Below are positions 48,501-58,700 of a stretch of DNA of 64,000 nt, in pieces. Position numbers and translations under genes: made by a program. Below the pieces are notes generated by a model that saw nothing but the letters and a program-made list of their open reading frames with translations, ran no database searches and had not been told where the DNA came from. The stretch is from assembly GCA_030063045.1 (NCBI GenBank), contig JAQSEB010000164.1, positions 372,001 to 436,000 of the forward strand, read 5' to 3'. This stretch comes from Pratylenchus scribneri. Taxonomy: Eukaryota > Nematoda > Chromadorea > Rhabditida > Pratylenchidae. Positions within the stretch are counted from its first letter, which is position 1. The number at the start of each line of letters is the position of its first letter.

Positions 48501-49231
48501 AGTAGGAATGGCACGGCTTATTGAAATGCTAGGCCGAATTGATCCAATTTGCTGCGCTATTATGCCATCACCAGCATGTGCCGATGATGATGTCCTTGAC
48601 TTTTCATGATGGCCATGTTCAAGCCGAATCGATTTGCTCGGAGAAGCATCATAAGAAGGTGAAATTTTTTGTTGTGTACGAATTGAACCACCAGCAGTTA
48701 GAGGATCCTCTCTATGGTGTCTGACATAATTGGGACGAATCATTTCAGTGCCTGTTTGTTGATGAATAATTGAGCTAGTTCCAGCTACTTGTTCTCTTTT
48801 ACGAATTGAAGCGTTCTCAACTGGTTGTTGTTCTGCTTGTCGAATTGACATTGTGCCAGCTGGTTGTTGTTCTGCTGGACGAATTTTCCTTGTTCCATCT
48901 GGTTGTTGTTCTGCTTGTCGAATTGACATTGTGCCAGCTGGTTGTTGTTCTGCTGGACGAATTGACCTTGTTCCAGCTGGTTGTTGTTCTGCTGGACGAA
49001 TTGACCTTGTGCCAGCTGGTTGTTGTTCTGCTGGACGAATTGAACCGGTGGCAGTCATTCGTTGTTCTCTTTGAGTAATTGATCCGTCACCGGATTCCTA
49101 TTATTAATATTTGATATTGAGTATTGAAATGACAATATTGAATAAAAAACCTTTGCTCCATGGCATTGAGTAGAGAGAGAAAAGTAAAATAAGATGAAGA
49201 CCGTAAAAAATAGCTTTATTTTGCTATTCAT
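45547..49231 (-). CDS. Gene E: secreted SIR-repeat purple acid phosphatase-like protein
   Basis: Minus-strand exons: 49231-49151, 49097-48455, 48130-47927, 47884-47679, 47635-47424, 47382-47153, 47102-47002, 46562-46357, 45922-45547; 2259 nt (752 aa), phases consistent. Order: signal peptide (1-25), SIR repeats (28-241), metallophosphoesterase of the tartrate-resistant acid phosphatase type (about 300-700) interrupted by a Lys/Glu-rich insert. Metal motifs: GDIGG, LGDNFYDSG, VLGHYP and AGHEHN are present. The GNHD motif reads GNND, so the catalytic His is replaced while the metal-binding Asn stays. Activity may be reduced or changed. Exons 1-2 are paralogous to gene D. The 50-bp intron at 47103-47152 must be spliced to obtain GHYP. 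Purple acid phosphatases act on phosphomonoesters and phosphoproteins at acid pH. Confidence 0.78.
45965..46340. mobile_element. MITE in gene E intron 8
   Basis: Inverted halves: AATTGGGGATGGAACGGTCT and GGCTAATTTATATGC on the left, CACATAAATTAGCC and AGACCATTCCGTC with GCATCCCCAATAGT on the right. No coding capacity. Confidence 0.7.
46591..46987. mobile_element. MITE in gene E intron 7
   Basis: Left CCCCAAAAGGAGTGGGACGG and TTCGTGGC repeats; right GTCACGAACCGGCCGGCCAC and GCGTACTCTTCCCCT. The ends are inverted and imperfect. It fills nearly all of the 46563-47001 intron. Confidence 0.65.
48225..48394. mobile_element. Short MITE with TA-type ends in gene E intron 2
   Basis: TAGATGACGTCCCGTGAAAT on the left and ATTTCACGGGGAGTCATCTA on the right, with TA on both flanks. 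A Tc1/mariner-type non-autonomous element of about 170 bp is likely. Confidence 0.75.
48828..49060 (-). repeat. 39-bp coding repeat (SIRPAEQQPAGT unit)
   Basis: Six units of 39 bp in gene E exon 2 encoding SIR(P/Q)AEQQP(A/D/V) and variants. Gene D has longer, more diverged units at the same position, so the two arrays expanded independently after the duplication. Confidence 0.92.
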
Positions 49232-50295
49232 TTTTTCTATTTTATATATAGAAATTTTTATTTAAAATTATTAATAGTGAAAAATATTCATAAAAATTTA
49301 ATAAGTTCAATTTAATAATATTAAATTTCTTAAAATTTATTAATTTTATAATGGTAAGCAATTAGAATATTATTTTTGCTGCTTATAATTTTTGGCTAAG
49401 AATTATTTTATGTCCGATTGGACTTAAAGGAAAGAAAAATCAAAATTGATATTTATTAAATCCTTTTAAAAAATAAAATGATAAAAATGGAAGAATAATT
49501 TTAAGAAGGTGAAAATTCGAATGGCTTATAAGATAAACCTATAAAAATATAAAAATGTATCCAATATGAATTCGACTTATAAATTAAAATAATAAATAAA
49601 ACTATAAAAATACAAAGAATATGTTGTAGGCCAGAATTTTTCATTGATTTTAATAACATATTTTTTTCAAAAATTACATTCCAAAATTCTTTTTTTATAA
49701 TTTGCAAAATATACAGTCAGTTTTAATTTACAATTTTTAGAATACGTTTATATTATTACATTTTTATAGTCAATATTTTCATTCACATTTAAAAAGATTT
49801 ATATATTCTGAAAAATTGTTTATTATTTTTGGAAAAATTGTAAAATAGTAAAAATTTTCTCGATTTTAGTCTTATAGTCTGTCTGGTACTGGTACCGATG
49901 GTGGTAAAGGTGAAATTGTTTAGAACCTTTTATTGAAAAATGGTCAGTAAAAAAATAAGACTAAAATGCTCTAACTTTTATATTTTCGAGCCATTATAGG
50001 AAACCATTATTTGATTTAGGCATAGCTCAACGAATTGCATTGATTTAAGCATAATATACTTACGGTCTGTCTACCTAAAAAGAAATTACCCACTGAATAC
50101 TTTCCCACTGACCAGTTTACCGTACAGACCAGATTTCCCCACTGACCAGTTTTCTGGGAACCTTCGATGTGTCTTATCGAGTTCTAATTGCAATTTAAAT
50201 TGAATTTTATACCAAGCCACTAAGCCTAGGGGAAGTTGGCGAAGATGATAAAATGACTGATGAGAATGAATGGGAATAGAATGAAGATTCATATA

Positions 50296-51079
50296 TATGT
50301 TGCAGCCGATCTCGTTTTTTAGCCGATTTCGAATTCGAGCCGATCTCGTTTCGCGGCTAGCCGATTTCGAATTCGGCTAGCCGATCTCGAATTCGGCTAG
50401 CCGATCTAGAATTCGGCTGAAATATTGTTTCTATATGGGGATTAAGGTGGATATAGGGGGATTAAGGTGGATATAGGGGATTAAGATAGATGTTGGGGGA
50501 TTGAGGTGGATATAGGGTGATTAAGCCTCGAATGGATGGGCGCTAGTCCTGGTTTAGGTTGTTTTGCTTCCGGCTTCGCGAGATTCCTATGCTCTGAACC
50601 CCTAACCCTAATCCCTAACTCCTAGCTAGGCTTAACCCGGCTTATTATACCTAAATCCTCCTTAATCTCGCACTATCTCCGGTCCTTTGTTACACTTCCC
50701 CGATCTTCCAAAAGCCTTCTGGGGCATTTACCATCCATTTCTGGGCTTAATCCCTCTATATCCACCATAATCTCCTTATATCCGGCTTAATCTCGCGAAT
50801 TCTTCCGGCCTTTCTTTCATTTTCCCTACCTTTCAGTGGCCTTCCGAGCCATTTCCCATCTATTCCAGGGCTTAATCCGCCTTAAACCTCCTTAATCCCC
50901 CTATATCCGGTTATATCCCAGGGCCAATATTGATTAGAAATAAGAAGAAACAATATTTCAGCCGAATTCGAAATCGGCTAGCCGATATTGATTTTGAGGA
51001 ATTCGAGATCGGCTAGCCGAATTCGAAATGGGCTAGCCGAATTCGAAATCGGCTAAAAAACGAGATCGGCTGCAACATA
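50296..51079. mobile_element. Inverted-repeat element with TA duplication
   Basis: TATGTTGCAGCCGATCTCGT at the left is mirrored by ACGAGATCGGCTGCAACATA at the right, with TA at 50294-50295 and 51080-51081. Subterminal GCTAGCCGATTTCGAATTCG motifs repeat in both arms. The centre holds the 'cttcgcgagattcctatgct' repeat and GGATTAAGGTGGATATAGGG units seen also at 27 kb. No transposase. The spacer 49260-50290 holds no gene. Confidence 0.82.
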
Positions 51080-51484
51080 TAGACTAATTGGAAAATGAAT
51101 GAACTTGCAATGCCTTAAAAGATCTAAAAATATTTACTATTTCAAAAAAAAATAATTCAAAATGTTATCAATAAAACATCGCACAATCCAATTCAATGCA
51201 TTTTATGAAATTGACATAAAATCGCTTCCTTTTTTATCATTTCATTTAAAAAAAGAAATTTTAATAATTCATAAATTGAATATAAAGAAAAGAATTAAAA
51301 TATGTTTTGAACGGGTAATTTTCCTTTTTTCTTCTTTTTATCCAGTTATCCATAATTTTAGATTCTTATTCAAAGAGAGATTTGAATTCTTTGAATTGCC
51401 ATTTTTCTTTGTCGAAATTCACGCGAACTGATTGGCCAGAAAGATCAAACATTAGGGAAGGAAAAATTTGGATAATAGCAAATT

Positions 51485-51830
51485 TTATTGGCATTTCAGC
51501 TTTCCCTTAATTTTGACTTTTGTAATTGAAAATTTTTTATAAATTATAGCAGCTTCCTTATTAAATTTTATTGAAATAATTTTACCAAGCAATTTGCCAT
51601 TGAAGGTAGCAAAAGATTCCATTTTTGAATTTGCATGATGGATTATGCCAAGCCCGATAAAATCTCCCTTGTCAGAACCCTCAACATCATTTCCAAATGG
51701 AGTCAAAATTCCATCAATCTGCATTCCATGTTTACTCCAAAATCCAATAGAATTCAAATTTCCAAGTTTATTATTAGGTTGTAATGAAAATTGTTGGTCA
51801 CAAAATCCGATTTTAATATCGCCACTTCCA
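51485..51830 (-). pseudogene. SPRY-domain fragment
   Basis: Read on the minus strand from about 51830, the frame contains IGFCDQQFSLQ, NSIGFWSKHGMQIDG, GDFIGLGI and ATFNGKLLGKI and ends in a stop at 51485. This order (IGF, S-I-G-F/Y, G-D-x-I-G-x-G-I, F-N-G-x-x-L-G) fits the core and C-terminus of a SPRY/B30.2 domain. The 5' part is cut off exactly where an oppositely oriented Ulp1 fragment starts. Secreted SPRY proteins (SPRYSECs) are known effectors of cyst nematodes; whether this fragment came from a secreted gene cannot be seen. Confidence 0.7.
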
Positions 51831-52052
51831 CACGGATGGTTGGAAAATTTTGTGATCAATGCATATTTGCATTTGTTGACCCGAGACCGGGACGATGTGA
51901 GATTTGTGCAGTGAGAAATTATCACAACTTTTTGGCAAAAGAATGTGATTAGGCCTAGCTGGAACATCAAATTGAACAAGAAAGCAGCATTCAAGCAATC
52001 CGATTTTGGTTTATTCCAGCAAATTTGAACGAGGATCATTAGGCATTGGCAG

Positions 52053-52960
52053 CAGGGCTGGGCAAAATCGAAAAATAAAAAACAATACACGATAACGATA
52101 AACGATAGGTTTCCAAAACACGATCACGATTACGATACGATAAAAAAATGGGCCAAAAACACGATATTTCACGATAAACGATAACGATAACGATTTTTTT
52201 TTGAAATTTTTTTCTAAGTAATTAAAATCAAAATTTTTTAATAGTGCTGATGAAAAAAAATTTTTTAACGTTTACAATTTTCAAACCCTTTCTTAAATTA
52301 ATAAAATATTGTCTAGCTGTTTAAAAAAACAAAAAGCCTGTGATTATAAGCAGCTAATAGTCCAGCAGGGCTTTAGCATTTAGCCAAAATTATCTGATGA
52401 GGGAAGAAGGGCCAGATTTCTAATTTTTTGTACTTTTTTATTATTTTAAATGATCGATACAAAAAATTGCATAAAATTTTAATTATAAAGCCAAGTTTTG
52501 GGCTATGGCCGAATATAATTACCAAAAAATGGCCTCGTCGAGGGAAAATTTTAAGTCAAAAATGGCCCCGCCAGGGGAAAATTCAGAGCAAAAATGGCCC
52601 TGCCAGGGGAAAATTCAAGCCAAAAATGGCCCTGCCAAGGAAAAATTCAAGCCAAAAATGGCCCTGTCAAGGAAAAATTCAAGCCAAAAATGGCCCTGCC
52701 AAGGAAAAATTCAAGCCAAAAATGGCCCTGTCAAGGAAAAATTCAAGCCAAAAATGGCCCTGCCAAGGAAAAATTCAAGCCAAAAATGGCTTTGTCCTCA
52801 AAAAATCAAAAAAAATTTTCTTCCGAAAAGTCATTTTTAGGGGGTGTATTTCGCACGATAATCCCGGAAAAACGATAGACGATAACGATAAACGATATGT
52901 GCCAAAAACACGATATTTCACGATATACGATAACGATAAACGATACGATACCCAGCCCTG
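52053..52960. mobile_element. hAT-like element in the Ulp1 pseudogene
   Basis: Ends CAGGGCTGGGCAAAATCG and CGATACCCAGCCCTG are inverted repeats. ATTGGCAG is duplicated exactly at 52045-52052 and 52961-52968. ACGATAACGATAAACGAT repeats lie subterminally on both sides. The interior is the 32-bp minisatellite; no transposase. Confidence 0.93.
52550..52795. repeat. 32-bp minisatellite
   Basis: Units of CAAAAATGGCCCTGCCAAGG plus AAAAATTCAAGC, 32 bp, about seven copies alternating CTGCC and CTGTC. The unit rotates through the three frames, which makes all three look open; none is coding. Confidence 0.9.
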
Positions 52961-53084
52961 ATTGGCAGCATTTGATGTGAATATTAAATGGGTGGTCTTT
53001 TGTGATTCGTTAAATAAGGGCCGTGATATAGAGGACAATATGGCATTCAAAGCAGCCCTCTTTAAATTTTTTAAAATAAATTTA

Positions 53085-53260
53085 CAATCTTTTAGCAAGC
53101 GAAAACACATATACAAACGTAGCAAGCGAAAACACCAATCTTAGCAAGCGAAAACACATATACAAACGTAGCAAGCGAAAACACCAATCTTAGCTAGCGA
53201 AAACACATACAATCTTAGCAAAAGAAAACACATTTACAATCTTAGCAAAAGAAGAATGTA
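53085..53260. repeat. Tandem TTAGCAAGCGAAAACACA repeat
   Basis: Alternating 'cttagcaagcgaaaacacat' and 'acaaacgtagcaagcgaaaa' units, with later copies changed to AGCAAAAGAAAACAC. It directly follows the broken end of the Ulp1 pseudogene. Confidence 0.75.
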
Positions 53261-53324
53261 TTTTGGTTTTGGGGTCCACAAATTTCTTTAGTAGTCCGTT
53301 TTTTAAGAGAATTGATGAATTTTA

Positions 53325-53615
53325 TTAATAAATAACCAGCGGCTTCGCCGCTGCATAAATGGTTTTACTTACGGTTTGAGAAATCGCCTTCGGCGATTTC
53401 CATACCGGGCCTAGTATCTCGCCCCTTTGTGTCTCGATCTCTCTTTTCGCCCCTTCGGGGCTCAACCCTTTTAGCACACTATTTCTTAATTTTTCTCTTC
53501 TCTCTCTTTCACGCTGGTTAAATATTGGCTGCGAGGAAGCGAGGGGCAGAGTGGAAGGAAGGGATTCCTCATTGAGGCTTGATTCCATAGAGATATAATA
53601 CATGACAGACATAAG
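53325..53615. repeat. Palindrome-rich GC segment related to 3.0-4.1 kb
   Basis: Short perfect hairpins follow one another: CCAGCGGCTTCGCCGCTG, AAATCGCCTTCGGCGATTT, CGCCCCTTCGGGGCTCA. The last is the unit of the 3826-4085 minisatellite. Probably the same mobile sequence class as the insertion at 2996-4745. Confidence 0.6.
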
Positions 53616-54056
53616 GGGAAAGCACTAATTTGCATATAACTCGCGCACATGTGAGAAAAATTTTACAAATAGCATCTGCACACGCTCCAAGGTTGTAATT
53701 CCCTATGGCCAAAATTTCAGAAAAATCGGTTGGCTAAAAAAAGTTATATTGAAAAACTGAGTTACCCCCTACTTTTATTAATAAATAGTAATTTTATATT
53801 TACCAAATTTGAACTGAAATATAAATAAAATAACAACCAAAATAAAAATATTTAAAAGAAATAATTATCGCAGAATAAAAATTTGGATCAAAAATAGAGC
53901 AGGAAAATAGATGTTAAAAGGAAATTATTTAATGAAAAATGATTCAGAAGAAGGATTAAAATCATAAAATCGGATGAATACTCAATTTGATTTTAATTTT
54001 TCACCATTGCGAACATATTTTGATTTTTCTTAAATTGGTCTGATCGATTTTGTTTC

Positions 54057-54640
54057 TTACTCTAGTGATGGAATTGACTCTGATTTTGCTTTTGATCGAA
54101 TTGATTCTACTTTTACTGATTTTTCCTTTGGTCGAATAAATTCTTCATCTTTTGATTGAATTGATTCTGATTTTTCCTTTGGTCGAATAGATTCTTCATC
54201 TTTTGATTGAATTGATTCTGATTTTTCCTTTGGTCGAATTGACTCTTTATTTTTTGATTGATTTGATTCTGATTTTTCTTTTGATCGAATTGACTCTTTA
54301 TTTTTTGAGTGAATTGATTCTGATTTTTCCTTTGGTCGAATTGATTTTTCATGTTTTGATTGAATTAATTTTCCCTTTGATCGAATTGATTCTTTTATTG
54401 AAGGTTTTGACTCTGATTTTCCCTCTTTTCGAATTGATCCACTATGTGATGGTCGAATTGACTTTGGTGCATCTTCGGACCATCTTATACTGGAGGACAA
54501 AGAATCTCGGTCTTCTTAAAATGTTACCTTATTTTTAAATATTATTTTTGCCAACCAAATGATTGATAATCAAATTCCAAACGAACATTGCCATAAAAGC
54601 TAATTACCATCAGGTTGGTTTCACTTTCCGAAATCTGATT
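54057..54640 (-). pseudogene. 3' end of a second astacin-CUB-SIR gene
   Basis: Minus-strand exon fragment 54640-54556 encodes SESETNLMVISFYGNVRLEF and DYQSFG, nearly the CUB end of the astacin gene at 4.8-10 kb (SESETNLMVISIYGNVRLEF). It splices in the same phase (TTTG^GTTGGC) to 54511-54057, which encodes SSSIRW, 51-bp repeats of a SIRPKEKSES(I)xxK unit and a stop. Everything upstream of the CUB end is replaced by a 28-bp minisatellite, so protease, EGF and most of CUB are gone. It could be a truncated relic or the end of a gene whose 5' part was rearranged. Confidence 0.75.
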
Positions 54641-54647
54641 GGCTAGC

Positions 54648-54790
54648 CGAAATTTCCGGATCGAATTTTCCGGACCGAGATTTCCGGATCGAATTTTCCG
54701 GACCGAGGTTTCCGGACCCGAAATTTCCGGATCGAATTTTCCGGACCGAGGTTTCCGGACCGAAATTTCCGGATCGAATTTTCCGGATTT
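54648..54790. repeat. 28-bp minisatellite at the broken end of the astacin relic
   Basis: About five units of ATTTCCGGATCGAATTTTCC plus GGACCGAG. It starts where homology to the CUB exon stops. Confidence 0.85.
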
Positions 54791-54964
54791 CGATAAAAAT
54801 TTCAATAAAAAATGGTATTAAAAAATTTAGGAAAATCAATTTGGAAGACAAGAATTAAAAATGTTAAATAGAAGTTTTTTGCAAAAAAAAAACTAACTGG
54901 ATAAATATTCTTTTAAAAATTGTATATTCATGTTAATTTTAGATATGATTATTATTAATTATGA

Positions 54965-55030
54965 TCAATCTTCCCAACAAAAATTTAATTGTTGTTTTGA
55001 ACCAAAGAAGAGTGGGAGGCTAATTCTGAG
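54965..55030 (-). pseudogene. Terminal exon piece resembling the gene at 63.5 kb
   Basis: On the minus strand this encodes QQLNFCWED followed by a stop. The exon at 63539-63904 encodes QLNFCWED at the point of the retroelement insertion. The DNA match covers about 40 bp (AATCTTCCCAACAAAAAT and following). It shows where the stop codon of the interrupted gene should be. Confidence 0.5.
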
Positions 55031-55429
55031 CACACTGCTCGTGAGTCGGGAATATATGAATGGCTAAAATATTCCAATGTGACCAATAAACAGAAAAGAG
55101 AAAGAAATTACTCAAATGTTTCCATTCAACATTATAAAGAGAGAGCATACTACCCAATGTTTTTGCCATTCATTCATTATCGATTTTTAAGGCTATAAGA
55201 CGATTGGGGAAGACATTTGGGGATGCAATAATTGGGGATTATTTTTTTAAAGTTAAATATGGTTAGCATACGGAACAAGTTTTCCCTAACGAATTATAAA
55301 TAAGATTATCGGAATTTTAATAAAATGATAAAAAAAATTAAATTCATATTTTTGTAACAATTATTTATTAACGGCAATTTTTAATATGATAAGATAATCA
55401 TTAATATGAATTGCCAAATAATCAATCCT

Positions 55430-55789
55430 TGTCGATACAGCTCAGTCAAATTCCCTAGACTCGAAATTCCCCAAAGGCAAATCAAAGTCCAGCAATTAAC
55501 AGTTTTATTTCGGCAAGAAAATGAGTGGAAGGAAAATGTGAATGCAATTAAAATCAAAATTAAATCAATTCAATTTGGTAAAAAGGTGGAAAAAGTGGTG
55601 AAGAAAGCGGGGCTCACAGGCCCTTAAATAATGAATCATTGCATCATGCTTATTCAAAATTGCATCACATTTGGCCTTTCCATCCTTTTCCCTCATTTCC
55701 AATTTTTTTGCCCAATCATCGGCGATTGCCGGCTGGTCGACTTTTTGCCCTTTGACCAAAATTCACGTCGGCATTGGCCGATGCCGACA
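55430..55789 (-). repeat. 3' LTR of the BEL/Pao element
   Basis: 360 bp, TGTCGATACAG to GATGCCGACA on the plus strand. By eye it differs from the other LTR by three substitutions and one single-base indel. Confidence 0.92.
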
Positions 55790-58700
55790 CTCCCGGCGAA
55801 CGAGAACGGTCCCCGCGCAATTTCGATCCAACTGGGGTGCGGGCACGGACACGGCGTTCCAAACGGCCACTCGCCTCCTGACTTCGTTCCCGACGGCGAA
55901 TTTGGGCAGAATTGGTGGTCCGATCCTCCGCAAACGTCCGCTCGAGTGAAACCAAGGCCGGGGTAAGTCCATCCATCCATCCGGTAATTAATCGGGCAAA
56001 GGGTCGGTTCACGGGACGGGCCAAATCCGCCAATTTGTCCAATGCTTTGGCCACATCCTTTTTTCCCATTTCCCATTCTGCCTTGGGCGGAGCTGGAGGT
56101 GCGGTGGCCTGTGGGGTGGCCGCCAATTGAGTTAAGGCCAAGGTGAGTCCTTTGTTTTGGGCCTCCAGTTCCGCCTTTTGGGCCTCCAGTTCCGCCATCA
56201 GAGCAAGGCGTTCCTTCAGCATTTGGTTTTCCGCCATTAATTCGCCGGATTTGGCCATTGACTTGTCCACCGAAGATCCATCCACCTTGATCACAACGCT
56301 CCGAATCTGTTTGGCATTGGGATTGGCATGGTCATTGGCAATGGGCAAATCCACCTTTGATGAAGAGCATCCCTCCTGCGGTTTTGTCGATGATTGAACG
56401 GTGGGATTGGCCAAAGTTGGGGCATTTTGCTGCTGTCCTCCCTCTCCTTCCTCCGTTTCGCTTTCCTCTCCTTCCTCCTCGTCCCCACTGCTCTCAATAT
56501 AAAAATGTCCTTGCTTCTTCGCCTCCTCATGTCGCATTTTCCGGGCCTCTCTTTCCTGCGCTTCTTCCTCCTTTTGCCTTCTTTTCGCCTCCTTGTAGAT
56601 TGCATATTTGGGGCATTGAGCCCAACTGGCGTTGTGCCCCATGTTTTGGCAAGTCCCGCAGATTATGCCCGGCATCCTGAGCTCGTAGCCCTCTGGGTCT
56701 CTTTGCCACTCGGCTTGTGAAACTGATCCCATCTTTCGGTTCAAATCGCTTGCCATTTTGGGCAATCTGCAAAAGGCAAAAATGAATTGTGTGGAATCCG
56801 AGAAGGCAATTGAAATGAAGAAATGTGGAGTGGCAAATTGGCTTATAAAGCCTTGGCCAACGAGGAAGTTGGGTGTCAATGCTGCCGTCAATCCATTTTT
56901 TGACTGTGATGAATGTACAAAATTGGGCAATTTGTTAGGAGATTGGAGCATAGAAGCGTGATTCACCCAAATTCTCGAATTGAGAAGGAAAGGTCGGCGG
57001 TCCAAAATTCCAAAAACGGCCCACATGAATGATGAATTGGCCAAAATGGAAGGTCGATCATTGGCCAAAATTTGCAAAAAAGATTGAATGGCCAAAATTG
57101 GGCAAAATGGCAAATTTTGCAGCCGGAATTGATCCGGATGCGAGTAGTTAACGGGCCACCCTTGATCCGGGGCCATTTGTGAGTGGTTAATTGGCCATCC
57201 TTGATCCAAATCCGATTGTGAGTAGTTAATGGGCCATCCGTGATCCAAAGTATTTTGTGTGCCATTTTGGAGGGAGAATTGCATAGTCGATTCCGCATTG
57301 GTGAAGAGATTGAATAAGGCCAAAAGCAGTAGGGCAAATTTGACCACCTTTGTGCCCGAATTCCGGTAGGTGACAGCAATCTCGGCCTCAGCCGTAACTC
57401 CACGGCCCAATTGACTGATTATGGGGCCAAGCTCGCGACAAGCGATCCGGCGAATGCGACCGGTCATTCCACCGCCCCAAATGCGGTCAATTACCGCTGG
57501 CCAAACTCCAGCTGCTCTCTTTCTTCTTTGAATGCCAAAGTCGCCTTCCACATTCAGTCCCTGCATTTGCCTTCCCAACTCTTCCACTCTTTGTTCCGGT
57601 TGAGGTGGAGGATTTTGGCGAGCTCCGGTTGGAGGGGGATGGATGCGAGGGGCCTTCCTCCGGCGACGAAGCACTTCCTTGGCCGCATTTGAACGCCTTT
57701 TGGCGTCGCCTCCATCGTATCCATAGACCACTCGCCCTCCTAAAGTCCGCATATTGCGTTTCACCAGTCGCCCTTCACTTCCACTTGGCGCATCACCCAA
57801 TTCCGATTGCTGTTCCGCCTCCTCTCTTCCCCTTTGATTAAGGATTCGATCCTTAATGGCTCGAGTTGGGAAACATGCATCGATCAGCTCCAAAGGGAAG
57901 AATGCGTTGGCTTGAGTCTCCTCCAAACACGGGGCAAAAGGGTGGCGGAGCTCGATTTGATGCCGACTCCGGTAATGCTCCACCACTGTCACAGCCACCC
58001 TTCCATTGTGGTATGCCGTCAAAGTATGCGCCGATCCAGGCGAAACGCGAATTGGGCCAAGCGGTTTCTCCTTTGGTAAGTGGCTCGTCACCAGCTGAAC
58101 TCCATCGCTTTGTATGAGTTGCTCCATTCGCTGGGACAGCCATCTTCGTCCTTCCACGGTGCTCATCCAGTCCGAGGCCTCCGATTCCGTTTTGTCCAGG
58201 AGGATGCTCAACACTTTGAGAAGATTGGTCCGTGTTTGCATGTCGATGATTGCAGAGGGTTGAATGTTGAGAATTGTTCGATTGGAAGGAAATGGTGAAT
58301 GGAGTGAGATTGGGTGGGCTTTTATATGGCCCAAAGGCCCTTCAGCCCCTTCCCCTTGACATTCCCTCGAATTCCATTTGCCCTTTCCAAATTCCCTCGC
58401 CCCCATAGTGCCATTTCGATTTATGCTTGGCCAATTTGTGCCATTTGACTTTTTCTCATTCCAAATCATTCCTTTTGACATTCCAATTGGCCAATCCAAT
58501 TCGAATGACATTCCTTGAGGCCAATTGGTGCCATTTTGATTCCTCAATGGCCCTCCCCCGGCAAATTCAACTCCGCCATTTTCCTGAATCATCAAGCAGA
58601 TGATGAATGCCATTCGGACTGCTATTCGCCAAACACGAAGCCAAGGGTTACAGCGAATGCAGGCTAATGTCAAAATGACTGCTCCAATGATGACTAGGCC

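Larger units (their letters stand above)
51827..53085 (+). pseudogene. Ulp1 protease pseudogene split by a hAT element
   Basis: It encodes HGWLENFVINAYLHLLTRDR as in genes A-C, then a stop replaces the proline after RFVQ. Near the catalytic His the Trp codon of His-Trp is TAG. After the inserted element (52053-52960) the frame resumes with AAFDVNIKWVVFCDSLNKGR and breaks off after FKFF. The catalytic Cys region is missing. It is closest to gene A by eye. Confidence 0.88.

Noticed and set aside
52428..52961. Lys/Pro-rich protein gene in three overlapping frames
   Set aside because: It is the translation of a 32-bp minisatellite inside a hAT element.
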